A stretch of DNA of 64,000 nt from Corynebacterium urealyticum DSM 7109 (GTDB taxonomy: Bacteria > Actinomycetota > Actinomycetes > Mycobacteriales > Mycobacteriaceae). Positions 54,157 through 62,978 of the stretch are shown here, one piece after another. Each line of letters opens with the position of its first letter. Within the stretch, counting starts at the first letter, position 1. The notes under the pieces are model-generated. The model made no database searches. It saw nothing but the letters and a program-made list of their open reading frames with translations, and was not told where the DNA came from. The stretch is from NCBI RefSeq assembly GCF_000069945.1, contig NC_010545.1, forward strand, positions 1,984,001-2,048,000, written 5' to 3'. The position numbers and the translations under genes were made by a program.

Positions 54157-55563
54157 TTACAGCGCTGGCGAAAGACCGGCGCTCGACTGGTCAGACACCC
54201 GGTAGAGGTGCTCGTTGACGAACTCGCCAACGCCCCAGCGGGCGAGCTCGCGGCCATAGCCGGAGCGTCCGATTCCGCCGAAGGGCAGGCCCGCGCCGGT
54301 GACGGCGTGCTCATTGATGAAGGTCATGCCGTCGTGCAGCTGCACGGCGACCTCGCGGGCTGCTTCCAGGTCGGTGCTCCACACGGAGCTGGAGAGACCG
54401 TAGTCGGAGTCGTTAGCGATCTCGATGGCCTCTGCCGCGTCCTTTGCGCGGTACACGATCGCCACGGGTCCGAAGATCTCGTTGCAGCCAACGTCGGCCT
54501 TGGGGTCCACGTCGACCAGCAGGGTTGGCTCCATGAAGGCGCCCTCGCGGTCGATGGCCTTACCGCCGACGCGGATGGTGGCATCACCATTCTTCTCCGC
54601 CTCGGCGAGGCGCTCGACGATCTCGTCGCGGGCACCGATGGAGGACAGCGGACCGATATCGGCGTTCTCGTCGTCGTATGCGCCGACCTTCATGTCGCCG
54701 ATGAGCTTCTCCAGCGTCTCGACGGTGCGGTCATAGAACTCGTCCATGACGATCAGTCGCTTCGGGGCGTTACATGCCTGGCCGGTGTTGTACATGCGGA
54801 TCTTGGTGAACTGCTCCAGGACCCAGTCCAGGTTCTCATCGTCGAGCACGATGAAGGGGTCGTTGCCGCCCAGCTCCAGCAGGGACTTCTTGTAGTTCTC
54901 GCCGGCGGTCTTCGCTACAGCAGCACCAGCCTGCTCGGATCCGGTGAGGGAGACACCCGCCACGCGCTTATCCGCCACGAAGGCATCCATCTGGGAGCCG
55001 GAGGCGTACACGTTGATGAAAGCATCCTTCGGCAGCCCGGCCTGCTCCAGCAGGTCCTGGCAGGCCTGGGAGGACAGCGGGCAAATGGAGGCGTGCTTCA
55101 GCACCAGCGTGTTGCCCAGCAGCAGGTTCGGTGCTGCCCAGCGGGCGACCTGGTAGTAGGGGAAGTTCCACGGCATGATGCCCAGCACCACGCCCAGGGG
55201 CTCCTTACGGACCCAGGTCTGCTGTGCGCCTTGCTGGGAAAGCTGCTCATCTGCCAGGAGCTCGTGGGCGTGCTCGGCATACCAGGTGAAAATGTCCGAG
55301 ACGATGTCGATCTCAGCCTCGGCCCAGCGGGTCAGCTTGCCCATCTCGCGGCCGATGTGTTCCGCCAGCTGCTTCTTGTTTTCCTGAAACAGCTTCGCGG
55401 TCTTCCTCAGGACGTCGGCGCGCTGCGCAATAGGGGTCTTGCGCCACTGCTCGCCTGCAGCGGTGGCGCGATCCAGAATTGCATCGCGGTCGGCATCATT
55501 GATGCGGTTGAACTGCTCTTCTTCTTGGCCAGTACTTGGATTCTGCAATGCAAAAGTGCTCAT
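54157..55563 (-). CDS. NAD(P)-dependent aldehyde dehydrogenase (succinate-semialdehyde type)
   Basis: A 468-residue ALDH. The active-site Glu is in LLELGGNDPFIVL (about residue 236) and the nucleophile Cys in NTGQACNAPKR (about 270). MPWNFPYYQVARWAAPNLLLGN and LPFGGIGRSGYGREL are also standard. The short N-terminus and TGSEQAG match the succinate-semialdehyde dehydrogenase group (GabD/Sad). No GABA aminotransferase is adjacent, so the substrate is uncertain. Monocistronic between two terminators. Confidence 0.9.
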   Translation of the reverse strand: MSTFALQNPSTGQEEEQFNRINDADRDAILDRATAAGEQWRKTPIAQRADVLRKTAKLFQENKKQLAEHIGREMGKLTRWAEAEIDIVSDIFTWYAEHAHELLADEQLSQQGAQQTWVRKEPLGVVLGIMPWNFPYYQVARWAAPNLLLGNTLVLKHASICPLSSQACQDLLEQAGLPKDAFINVYASGSQMDAFVADKRVAGVSLTGSEQAGAAVAKTAGENYKKSLLELGGNDPFIVLDDENLDWVLEQFTKIRMYNTGQACNAPKRLIVMDEFYDRTVETLEKLIGDMKVGAYDDENADIGPLSSIGARDEIVERLAEAEKNGDATIRVGGKAIDREGAFMEPTLLVDVDPKADVGCNEIFGPVAIVYRAKDAAEAIEIANDSDYGLSSSVWSTDLEAAREVAVQLHDGMTFINEHAVTGAGLPFGGIGRSGYGRELARWGVGEFVNEHLYRVSDQSSAGLSPAL

Positions 55564-55610
55564 GACCCCTGCCTACCAGAGGTGTCGGGGCGGTGTCAGT
55601 GACCAAGGAC

Positions 55611-55651
55611 AAAACCCCGGCCCGCGGTGCAGCACCTCGGGGCCGGGTTTT
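55611..55651 (-). terminator. cysI-cysX terminator
   Basis: AAAACCCCGGCCCG and CGGGGCCGGGTTTT pair with small bulges, 24 bases past the cysX stop, ending in TTTT on the minus strand. Confidence 0.75.
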
Positions 55652-55674
55652 CGCTATGTGCCCAGCGCTTTAGC

Positions 55675-55884
55675 TCAAGCCAGCAGTCCGTGAAATTTCA
55701 CCGAAAATTCGCGACGGCACTCGCGGCATTGCCAGGAATTATCCGTTTCCGTGGTCGGAAACAGGTTCTCCCCCATGCAGTAGGGGCAGAAGTTCACGGT
55801 CGCACGCCGACCGTTGCTGTGGCCGGACTTCCCACCGATTGCCTGGTTCACCGGTGGCAGGGAATCAGTATCGGGGACACTCAT
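55675..55884 (-). CDS. cysX: CysX small zinc-ribbon protein
   Basis: A 69-residue protein with two Cys pairs, FCPYCMGEN and WQCRECRREF, forming a zinc ribbon or Fe-S site. It directly follows cysI with a four-base overlap, as cysX does in C. glutamicum, where it is part of the sulfite-reduction operon. Its function is not settled; a ferredoxin-like electron carrier or accessory role has been suggested. It ends the operon. Confidence 0.88.
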   Translation of the reverse strand: MSVPDTDSLPPVNQAIGGKSGHSNGRRATVNFCPYCMGENLFPTTETDNSWQCRECRREFSVKFHGLLA

Positions 55885-57560
55885 CGCAGGGCTTCCTCCT
55901 CGGCGCGGGCGACCCAGGAGCTGAACTCCTCGCCGGCCTCACGCTGCTCCTTGAAGTTCTCCACCACGCGGACCACGTAGTCGCCCACGTCCTTGGAGAA
56001 CACGTTGTTGCCGCGCAGCTTGCGGCCGAAGCCCGGCTCCAGGCCGACCTTTCCGCCCAGGTGAACCTGGAAGCCCTCGACGCGGTTGCCGTCCTCGTCG
56101 GTCAGCACCTTGCCGGACAGGCCGATGTCCGCGACCTGGGAGCGAGCGCAGGAGTTCGGGCAGCCGTTCAAGGAGATCTTCAGCGGCACATCAAGGTCGC
56201 CGACCCGCTCCTCCAGCTCGTCGACCAGCTGGATAGCGCGCTGCTTCGTCACGACGTGCGCGAGCTTGCAGAACTCCAAGCCGGTGCAGCTGATGATGTC
56301 GCGGCGGAAGGCCGAAGGCTTCGCGGACAGCCCCTCCTTCTCCAGCTCGGCGGCAAGCTTGTCTGCATTCTCCGGGGTCAGATCCAGGAACAGCAGCTCC
56401 TTATCGGGAGTCGTGCGCAACCGCGTGGATCCATAGGACTCGGCGAGCTCCGCCAGGCGCTGCAGCTGGGCGCCATCGGTGTGACCGACCGTGGGCTTCA
56501 CGCCCAGGTAGACCTTGCCGTCCCGCTGCTCGTGGATGCCGATGTGGTCGCGGTAGCCGGGGTACTCGCCCGGGTCCGGACCGTCGACGAGTTTGCGGCC
56601 GAGGTAGTCCTCCTCCAGCACCTTGCGGAACTTCTCGATGCCCCAATCAGCGACGAGGAACTTCAGGCGCGCGCGGTTGCGTACCTTGCGGTAGCCGTAG
56701 TCGCGGAAGATGCGAACTACGCCGGCCCACACCTCCGGGACTTCATCCAAGGGTACCCAGGCGCCGAGCCGCTGGGAAAGCATCGGGTTGGTAGACAGCC
56801 CGCCGCCGACCCAGACGTCGAAGCCAGGGCCATGCTCCGGGTGATTGGAACCGATAAACGCCAGGTCCTGGATCTCGTGGGTGACGTCCTGGCGGGAGTT
56901 GCCGCTGATCGCGGACTTGAACTTGCGTGGCAGGTTGTCGAACTCGCCGCTGGTAAGTAGCTCTTCCTTGATGGTGTGAATGGCCGGGGTGGCGTCGATA
57001 ATCTCGTCGGCAGCGATGCCTGCGACCGGGGAGCCCAAGATGACGCGGGGGACGTCACCGCAACCGAAGTTGGTGTCCAGCCCAACGGATTCGAGCCTGT
57101 CCCAGATGGTCGGGACGTCCTCGATGCGGATCCAGTGCAGCTGGACGTTTTGGCGGTCGGTGAAGTCCGCGGTGTCGCGGGCGTAGTCGCTAGAAATCTC
57201 GCCGATGACGCGCAGTTGCTCGCTGCTGACGAGGCCGCCGTCGAGGCGGATGCGCATCATGAAGTAGTTATCCTGCAGCTCCTCGGTGCTGAGCGTGGAG
57301 GTAGCCACACCGTCGAGGCCAGGACGGCGCTGGGTATAAAGACCGACCCACTTGAAGCGGGGCGCGAGGTCCTCCTTCGGGATGGAGTCGAAGCCCTGCT
57401 TCGAGTAGGTCTCGCGGATGCGGTCGATAACGCCGAGGCCGGCGCCTTCTTGCTTAATCTTCTCGTCGTCGTTGAGCGGGGTGGTGCCGTCAACGAGCCA
57501 CTGGCCTTGCGGCCGGGGCTTACGCTTCGGCCTCGGTCGAGTGGTGGGGGTTGCAGTCAT
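55881..57560 (-). CDS. cysI: Assimilatory sulfite reductase (ferredoxin), CysI/SirA
   Basis: A 559-residue siroheme/[4Fe-4S] enzyme that reduces sulfite to sulfide. The cluster motif is CTGLEFC (about residues 440-446) and NGCPNSC (about 485-491). The repeated ferredoxin-like domains include QNVQLHWIRIEDVPTIW, GCGDVPRVILGSPVAG and SSYGSTRLRTTPDKELL-like segments. The N-terminus is basic and Pro-rich. It takes electrons from ferredoxin; the divergent fpr2 gene supplies the reductase. Two McbR-type boxes lie between them. Confidence 0.95.
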   Translation of the reverse strand: MTATPTTRPRPKRKPRPQGQWLVDGTTPLNDDEKIKQEGAGLGVIDRIRETYSKQGFDSIPKEDLAPRFKWVGLYTQRRPGLDGVATSTLSTEELQDNYFMMRIRLDGGLVSSEQLRVIGEISSDYARDTADFTDRQNVQLHWIRIEDVPTIWDRLESVGLDTNFGCGDVPRVILGSPVAGIAADEIIDATPAIHTIKEELLTSGEFDNLPRKFKSAISGNSRQDVTHEIQDLAFIGSNHPEHGPGFDVWVGGGLSTNPMLSQRLGAWVPLDEVPEVWAGVVRIFRDYGYRKVRNRARLKFLVADWGIEKFRKVLEEDYLGRKLVDGPDPGEYPGYRDHIGIHEQRDGKVYLGVKPTVGHTDGAQLQRLAELAESYGSTRLRTTPDKELLFLDLTPENADKLAAELEKEGLSAKPSAFRRDIISCTGLEFCKLAHVVTKQRAIQLVDELEERVGDLDVPLKISLNGCPNSCARSQVADIGLSGKVLTDEDGNRVEGFQVHLGGKVGLEPGFGRKLRGNNVFSKDVGDYVVRVVENFKEQREAGEEFSSWVARAEEEALR

Positions 57561-57641
57561 GGTGAATTTCTCCAGTTAATTGTGCGTTGCGGCGGTCTTG
57601 TCTTGATCCGCAACGCGGGCTGCAGATCAACCTACACTAGA

Positions 57642-57657
57642 CAGACCGTGCGGTCTA
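57642..57657. promoter_or_regulatory. McbR-type operator upstream of cysI
   Basis: CAGAC-CGTGCG-GTCTA, one base off consensus, 82 bases upstream of the cysI start. The same one-base variant occurs upstream of cysH. Confidence 0.7.
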
Positions 57658-57725
57658 TAACTGCACACACTAAACCGGTAAGCCGCAAGGTTGCAAGCAA
57701 TTTCAGCAAAGTCAATTGCATAAAC

Positions 57726-57741
57726 TAGACAATGCTGTCTA
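57726..57741. promoter_or_regulatory. McbR-type operator upstream of fpr2
   Basis: TAGAC-AATGCT-GTCTA, a perfect consensus match, in the 289-base cysI/fpr2 divergent gap. Confidence 0.75.
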
Positions 57742-57849
57742 CACTCTTGTGTGATCCACCCCCTAGAACCTCGCAATCCCATCGCGGTGGGATTAGCTTG
57801 GTGGGTGAAGAATATGCACTTAGAACCAACGATTGGACCCTAAATAAAA

Positions 57850-59313
57850 GTGTCAGACGCAGCAAAGACCACTCGTCCGCTCCGCATCGCGGTCATCGGC
57901 TCCGGCCCGGCCGGCATTTATGCATCCAACGCCCTCGCCAAGGCCACCATCCCGGAGGGCAGCGGCGACACCACCTTCGACGGCGTGAGCGTGGACATCT
58001 TCGAGCGCATGCCAGCCCCATTCGGGCTCATTCGTTACGGCGTCGCACCCGACCACCCCCGCATCAAGGGCATTATCCGCTCCCTGCACCGCGTCCTCGA
58101 CCAGCCTCAGATCCGCCTATTCGGCAACGTCAACATCGGCGAGGACGTCACCCTCGAGGAACTGAAGCAGCACTACGACTCCGTCATCTACGCCACCGGC
58201 GCAACCAAGGACCGCGACCTCAACCTACCGGGCGCAGAAGCCACCCACGGCGGCGCTGAATTCGTCGGCTTCTACGACGCCAACCCGAAGTTCTCCGAGG
58301 ACTGGAAGCTGGACGCCGAGTCCGTCGCCGTCATCGGCGTGGGCAACGTCGGCCTCGACGTCGCCCGCGTCCTGGCAAAGACCGGTGACGAGCTGCTCAC
58401 CACCGAAATCCCGGACAACGTCTACGAGTCCCTGAAGAAGAACCAGGCCAAGGAGGTCCACCTCTTCGGCCGCCGCGGCCCCGCACAGGCGAAGTTCACC
58501 CCGCTGGAGCTGAAGGAGCTCAGCTACTCCGATAACATCCAGGTCATCGTCGACCCGGAGGACATCCAGTACGACGCCGCTTCCGAGGAGGCCCGCCGCG
58601 GCTCCAAGATCACCGACATGGTCTGCTCTTTGCTGGAGCAGTACGCCATCGCCGACCCAGGCGAGGAGCCACACCGCGTCTACATCCACTTCTTTGAATC
58701 TCCGAAGGAGATCAAGACGGACGAGCAGGGCAACGTCACCGCCCTGATCACCGAGCGCACGAAGCTCAACGGCGACGGTTCCGTCTCCACCACCGGCGAG
58801 ATCCGCGAATGGCCGGTCGGCGCGGTCTACCGCACCGTCGGATACAAGTCCGACCAGCAGGCCGACCTGCCGTGGGACGCCGACGAGAACGTCCTGCCGA
58901 ACGTCGGCGGTCGCGTGCTTACCGAAGGCCCCACTGCGGACGGCATCGCAGGTGTGCCGGGCAGCGCCGACCCGGAGGCCGAGAAGCGCGAGACCCTGCC
59001 AGGCGTATACGCCACCGGCTGGATCCGTCGCGGCCCCGTCGGCCTGATCGGTAACACCAAGGGCGACGCCAACGAGGCCGTCGATAACCTCTTGACCGAC
59101 GTCGCAAAGGGCATCGGCTTCCAGCCAGCCAAGCCGGAGCTGGAGAGCGTCGAGGAGCTGCTGCGCTCCAAGAACATCTCCTGGACCGACTGGGAGGGCT
59201 GGTACGCCCTGGATAAGCACGAGCGCGAACTCGGCGAGGCCGAGGGCCGCGAGCGCAAGAAGGTCCGCGAGTGGGACGAGATGCACCACCACTCCAAGTA
59301 CAGCGGGGAGTAA
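57850..59313 (+). CDS. fpr2: Ferredoxin-NADP+ reductase (FprA-type)
   Basis: A 487-residue flavoprotein of the adrenodoxin-reductase/FprA family. FAD-binding IAVIGSGPAGIYASNAL at the N-terminus, then IFERMPAPFGLIRYGVAPDH, the NADP-binding VAVIGVGNVGLDVARVL (about residues 160-176), LFGRRGPAQAKFT, and GWIRRGPVGLIGNTKGDANE near the C-terminus. It passes electrons from NADPH to ferredoxin for sulfite reductase. Start is GTG 57850; no strong ribosome site. Divergent from cysI, as fpr2 is in the C. glutamicum sulfur cluster. Confidence 0.94.
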   Translation: MSDAAKTTRPLRIAVIGSGPAGIYASNALAKATIPEGSGDTTFDGVSVDIFERMPAPFGLIRYGVAPDHPRIKGIIRSLHRVLDQPQIRLFGNVNIGEDVTLEELKQHYDSVIYATGATKDRDLNLPGAEATHGGAEFVGFYDANPKFSEDWKLDAESVAVIGVGNVGLDVARVLAKTGDELLTTEIPDNVYESLKKNQAKEVHLFGRRGPAQAKFTPLELKELSYSDNIQVIVDPEDIQYDAASEEARRGSKITDMVCSLLEQYAIADPGEEPHRVYIHFFESPKEIKTDEQGNVTALITERTKLNGDGSVSTTGEIREWPVGAVYRTVGYKSDQQADLPWDADENVLPNVGGRVLTEGPTADGIAGVPGSADPEAEKRETLPGVYATGWIRRGPVGLIGNTKGDANEAVDNLLTDVAKGIGFQPAKPELESVEELLRSKNISWTDWEGWYALDKHERELGEAEGRERKKVREWDEMHHHSKYSGE

Positions 59314-59433
59314 GCACTCCCCTGGTCGGAGCGGCAGCAAAGGCCACGCCGACCGCACCCCCACGCACACGGGGAGAGCCCAGGCCCAGTAGTTAGCAAA
59401 AACTAACATTCCTACTGCAAAGGTACAGCTCTA

Positions 59434-59452
59434 CCCCCATTTTGCGCGGGGG
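59434..59452 (+). terminator. Possible fpr2 terminator
   Basis: CCCCC...GGGGG with a following TTTCCTTT. A GTTAG/CTAAC inverted repeat lies just before it. Confidence 0.4.
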
Positions 59453-59499
59453 TTTCCTTTCCCCTTTAGAGCTCTTGTGGCTTAGGTAACATGCGACTC

Positions 59500-60054
59500 A
59501 TGACTCTGGAAAACGACGCCGTAGAAGAAGGCCCAAAGGTCTACATCACCGGGCGAACCCTGCTGTCCATGCCTGCGTACCAGGTCCACGCCCTCTACAA
59601 GCTGCGGGTGGACGTCTTCGTTAATGAACAGCGCGCCGCATTCCCGGAGATCGACGACCAGGACGCCCTGCCGGAGACCCACCACCTGCTGGCCTACGTC
59701 CACCCCGGCAGCGGCCCGGACTACCCGTGGGGCACCGCCGACCCCGGCTCCCCCATGCGGCTCGTGGGCACCGTGCGAGTCTTCGGACCGCCGGAGGAGC
59801 AGCACATCGGCCGCCTCTGCGTCCACCCGGACCTGCGCGGTTACGGGATCGCGCACAACCTTGTCGCGCGCTCCCTGGAGGTCGTCCGCGAGCGCGCCGC
59901 CGCCCTGGACCCCACGACCCAGAAGTCGATCGTAAAGATCGAGGCACAGAGCCACTCCGTGCCCTTCTACGAGGGCTACGGTTTCGCCACCGTGGGCGAG
60001 CCCTTCGACGTCGAGGGCATCGACCACGTGGAGATGCAGCTCGAGCTCGACTAG
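59500..60054 (+). CDS. GNAT family N-acetyltransferase (ElaA-like)
   Basis: A 184-residue acetyltransferase. ALYKLRVDVFVNEQRAAFPE resembles the ElaA N-terminus, GTVRVF and RLCVHPDLRGYGIAHNLV are the acetyl-CoA binding core, and SVPFYEGYGFATVGEPFDVEG closes the fold. ATG 59500 is taken (ATG 59491 is three codons upstream). It is convergent with the TrhO gene, only seven bases apart. Substrate unknown. Confidence 0.87.
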   Translation: MTLENDAVEEGPKVYITGRTLLSMPAYQVHALYKLRVDVFVNEQRAAFPEIDDQDALPETHHLLAYVHPGSGPDYPWGTADPGSPMRLVGTVRVFGPPEEQHIGRLCVHPDLRGYGIAHNLVARSLEVVRERAAALDPTTQKSIVKIEAQSHSVPFYEGYGFATVGEPFDVEGIDHVEMQLELD

Positions 60055-60061
60055 TCGGCGG

Positions 60062-60955
60062 CTAGCACTCCCCGCAGGTCACCGCCGGGTCGGCCGCGCA
60101 GTCCTCGCACAGCAGGATCTGTTCGCGGCACTCGGAGTTCTCGCAGTTGTGGAAGGTATTCGTCGCCGCCCCGCAGTTCTTGCAGAAGCCGAGCTGCTTC
60201 GCTTCCTCCGAGAACTCCATGTGCATGCGCTTGTCGAAGACGTACAGCGAGCCCTCCCATAGGCCCTTATCGCCATACTTCTCGCCGTAGCGGACAATGC
60301 CGCCGTCGATCTGGTAGACCTCCTCGAAGCCACGGTTCTTCATCAGCGCGCTGAGCACCTCGCACCGGATACCGCCGGTGCAGTAGCTGACGACCGGCTT
60401 GTCCTTCATCCAGTCGTACTTGCCGCTCTCCAGTTCCTTGATGAAGTCGTGGGTGGTCTCCACGTCTGGGACGACGGCGTTCTTGAACCGGCCGATTTCG
60501 GCCTCCATCGCGTTGCGTCCGTCGAAGAAGACGACGTCGTCGCCGCGCTCCTCGACCAGCTTGTTGACCTCTTCCGGCTTCAGGTGGGTCCCTCCCCCGA
60601 TGACGCCGTTCTCGTCGACCTTCAGCTCGCCCGGCGCGCCGAAGGAGACGATCTCGTCGCGCACCTTGACGGACAGGCGCGGGAAGTCCTCTGCCCCGCC
60701 CTGCGACCACTTGAATTCCATGCCCTTGAAACCGGGGTATTCGCGGGTGCGGCGCGCGTACTGCTTGCAGGCATGCAGGGAGCCACCGACGGTGCCGTTG
60801 ATGCCGTGTTCGGAGATGAGGATGCGCCCGGTCAGTCCGAGGCTTTCGCAGAGCTGCTTCTGCCACAGCATGATCGCCGTAGGGTCCGCGATGGGTGTGA
60901 AGCAGTAGTACAGCAGGATGCGGGATTCTTTGAGGTCGGTCGCGCTAACAGCCAT
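60062..60955 (-). CDS. trhO: tRNA uridine(34) hydroxylase TrhO (rhodanese family)
   Basis: A 297-residue rhodanese-domain protein. [12 protein letters not shown] in the N-terminal acylphosphatase-like domain, [18 protein letters not shown], the active-site loop YCTGGIRCE (Cys at about residue 190) and [12 protein letters not shown] are typical of TrhO/YceA, which hydroxylates uridine 34 of tRNAs. The C-terminal 60 residues carry eight or more cysteines in CxxC pairs, likely a zinc site, as found in part of the family. Confidence 0.92.
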   Translation of the reverse strand: MAVSATDLKESRILLYYCFTPIADPTAIMLWQKQLCESLGLTGRILISEHGINGTVGGSLHACKQYARRTREYPGFKGMEFKWSQGGAEDFPRLSVKVRDEIVSFGAPGELKVDENGVIGGGTHLKPEEVNKLVEERGDDVVFFDGRNAMEAEIGRFKNAVVPDVETTHDFIKELESGKYDWMKDKPVVSYCTGGIRCEVLSALMKNRGFEEVYQIDGGIVRYGEKYGDKGLWEGSLYVFDKRMHMEFSEEAKQLGFCKNCGAATNTFHNCENSECREQILLCEDCAADPAVTCGEC

Positions 60956-61022
60956 ACCTCAAAGTGTAGCCCCACCAGCGAGGACCCCCTAAACCCTCGG
61001 GAGTAGCAGCAACGCCGGTGGG

Positions 61023-62336
61023 CTACTCCACGGCGGGCTGCTCGCCCGTCGGCAGGTCGGCCTCATCCTCAGTCGAGTTGCCGGCGTCCTCAGGAGCCGC
61101 GTGGGTCTCGTGTGCGACCTCCGCTGCCTGGATCTTGATGGCCCCGGCGGCGTCGGCTGCCCGGTCGCGGGCATCTTCGATCGTCTCCGCGGTGGAGACA
61201 GCCACGCCCATGCGGCGTCGGTTGTAGCTGGCCGGCTTGCCGAAGAGGCGGACCTTGGTCTCTGGGACGGCGAGCGCCTCGGCCAGGCCGTGGTACTCCA
61301 CCGCCGCACCTTCCGGCAGGTCCTCACCGAGGATCACGGCGGAGGCGCCCGGGGAGATCAAAGTCGTGTCGATCGGCAGGCCCAACACAGCACGGGCGTG
61401 CAGCTCGAACTCGCTGCAGCGCTGCGTGCCGATGGTCACCATGCCCGTGTCGTGCGGCCGCGGGGAGACCTCAGAGAAGTACACATCATCACCTTTGATG
61501 AACAGCTCCACACCAAACACGCCCCGGCCGCCCAAGGCGTTGGTCACGCGCGCCGCCACGGAGCGGGCATTATCCAGCGCGGAGTCCCCCATCGTCGCAG
61601 GCTGCCAGGACTCCACGTACTTGCCGAGGTCCTGGCGGTGGCCGATGGGCTCGCAGAACCAGGTGGCGGACTGGCCGCTGACCGGGTCAATGCTGCGCAC
61701 CGTGAGCAAGGTGATCTCGTAGTCGAAGGGGACGAACTTCTCGACGATGACCTTTTCGCAGGTCACGCGGACGTCGGAAAGCGCGAAGTCCCAGGCCGCG
61801 TCGAGCTCGTCTGCACTGGCCACGTAGCTCTGACCCCGCCCCGCGGAGGACACGACGGGCTTGACCACGCACGGGAACCCGACCTCCTCGGCCACGGCAG
61901 TGAGCTCTTCGGGGGTGGACGCAAAGCGGTGCACGCCCGTGGGAATGCCCAGCTCCTCGCTGACCATCGTGCGGATCTTCTCGCGGTCCATCGTCAACTG
62001 CGCGGCCCGCGCCGTCGGGGCGATGGTGACGGTGCCCTCCTCTTCCAGTTCGGCGAGGACGTCCACCGCCAACGCTTCGATTTCCGGAACCACGATGTGC
62101 GGGCGGACCTCGGTGATGAGTTCGCGCAGTGCGTCGCCGTCCATGAGGTCCAACACATGCGAGTGATTGGCCACGTTGTGTGCGGGCGCGCCCCGGTAGC
62201 GGTCCACGGCGTGTACTTCTACACCGAACCTCTGGAGGGCGATGGTCAGCTCACGGCCGAGCTCACCGGCTCCCAGGATCATGACGACTGTCGCGCAGTC
62301 ACTGTTGGGGGTGCCGATCGCTTGTGGGGTGTACAT
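61023..62336 (-). CDS. purT: Formate-dependent phosphoribosylglycinamide formyltransferase
   Basis: A 437-residue ATP-grasp enzyme that formylates GAR with formate and ATP in purine synthesis. ILGAGELGRELTIALQRFGVEV at the N-terminus, DRYRGAPAHNVAN, CVVKPVVSSAGRGQSYV for the ATP-grasp loop, VFGVELFIKGDDVYFSEVSPRPHDTG, and RRMGVAVSTAETIEDAR near the end are PurT hallmarks. A Glu/Asp/Ala-rich tail of about 35 residues is extra. ATG 62336 (MYTPQ) is preferred to TTG 62345. Confidence 0.95.
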   Translation of the reverse strand: MYTPQAIGTPNSDCATVVMILGAGELGRELTIALQRFGVEVHAVDRYRGAPAHNVANHSHVLDLMDGDALRELITEVRPHIVVPEIEALAVDVLAELEEEGTVTIAPTARAAQLTMDREKIRTMVSEELGIPTGVHRFASTPEELTAVAEEVGFPCVVKPVVSSAGRGQSYVASADELDAAWDFALSDVRVTCEKVIVEKFVPFDYEITLLTVRSIDPVSGQSATWFCEPIGHRQDLGKYVESWQPATMGDSALDNARSVAARVTNALGGRGVFGVELFIKGDDVYFSEVSPRPHDTGMVTIGTQRCSEFELHARAVLGLPIDTTLISPGASAVILGEDLPEGAAVEYHGLAEALAVPETKVRLFGKPASYNRRRMGVAVSTAETIEDARDRAADAAGAIKIQAAEVAHETHAAPEDAGNSTEDEADLPTGEQPAVE

Positions 62337-62474
62337 GAAGCGCAATTCTAGCTGGCAACGCGGGCGCGTCTAATCCGCTTTCGCGATCATCACGCAGCTA
62401 CGCAACGTTTCCAGCCCCGGAATCAGCGCGACCCACGCCAGAGACCGCTAGTGGATTTGGGGTCGTGGCGCGCC

Positions 62475-62480
62475 CATAAT
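62475..62480 (+). promoter_or_regulatory. -10 box, probable leaderless Rieske gene
   Basis: CATAAT ends seven bases before the ATG at 62487. GGAG is only two bases from the ATG, too close for normal use. Confidence 0.45.
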
Positions 62481-62486
62481 GGAGCT

Positions 62487-62942
62487 ATGAGCTCGCAGTT
62501 TTCGAACCCCCAGCCCACTTCTGATTCGGCCGCCGGTGCCGGCCAGTTCTCCTGCTCCCGCCGCAGCCTACTGCGCGGCGCAGCACTGGCCACGGCAGCC
62601 ACGGCCGCGGGCGCACTGCTCGCCGCCTGCGCGGGCGAGGAGACCGTCGCTAAGGCCGCGACAACCGACATTCCGGTCGGCGGGGCGAAGATCATCGATA
62701 ACTGGATCATCGCGCAGCCGGAGAAGGATAAGTTCACGGCCTACTCCACCGAGTGCCCCCACGCCCGCGGCCGCATCGACAAGATCGCCGAGCAGGACGG
62801 TATGACCGTCGCGATCTGCCCGAAACACGGCTCGGTCTTCGACACTGCCACCGGTGATGTGGTCGACGGCCCCTCCCGCGACCCGATGGCCCTGGCCCGC
62901 GACGTCCAGGTCAACGAGGGAGCCGTCGAGGTCATCAACTAA
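62487..62942 (+). CDS. Tat-exported Rieske [2Fe-2S] lipoprotein
   Basis: A 151-residue protein. The N-terminus has a twin-arginine motif (CSRRSLLRG), a hydrophobic Ala-rich helix and a lipobox LLAAC, so it is exported folded and lipid-anchored. The Rieske domain has CPH (about residue 92) and CPKH (about 112), the two Cys-two His ligands, and GSVFDTATGDVVDGPS. It is too small to be the QcrA subunit and stands alone between purT and an ABC gene. Small secreted Rieske proteins of this kind are known in actinobacteria; the redox partner is unknown. Confidence 0.9.
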   Translation: MSSQFSNPQPTSDSAAGAGQFSCSRRSLLRGAALATAATAAGALLAACAGEETVAKAATTDIPVGGAKIIDNWIIAQPEKDKFTAYSTECPHARGRIDKIAEQDGMTVAICPKHGSVFDTATGDVVDGPSRDPMALARDVQVNEGAVEVIN

Positions 62943-62978
62943 CCCCTCCCCTCCCGAGGCCGCGACATGGTCGCTTCA

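Noticed and set aside
58225..59409. 394-codon minus-strand ORF opposite fpr2
   Set aside because: Antisense shadow of a well-supported flavoprotein gene.
59393..59409. GTTAG-CAAAAA-CTAAC inverted repeat as an operator
   Set aside because: Short, no matching second site, and it lies in the fpr2 3' region; not enough support.
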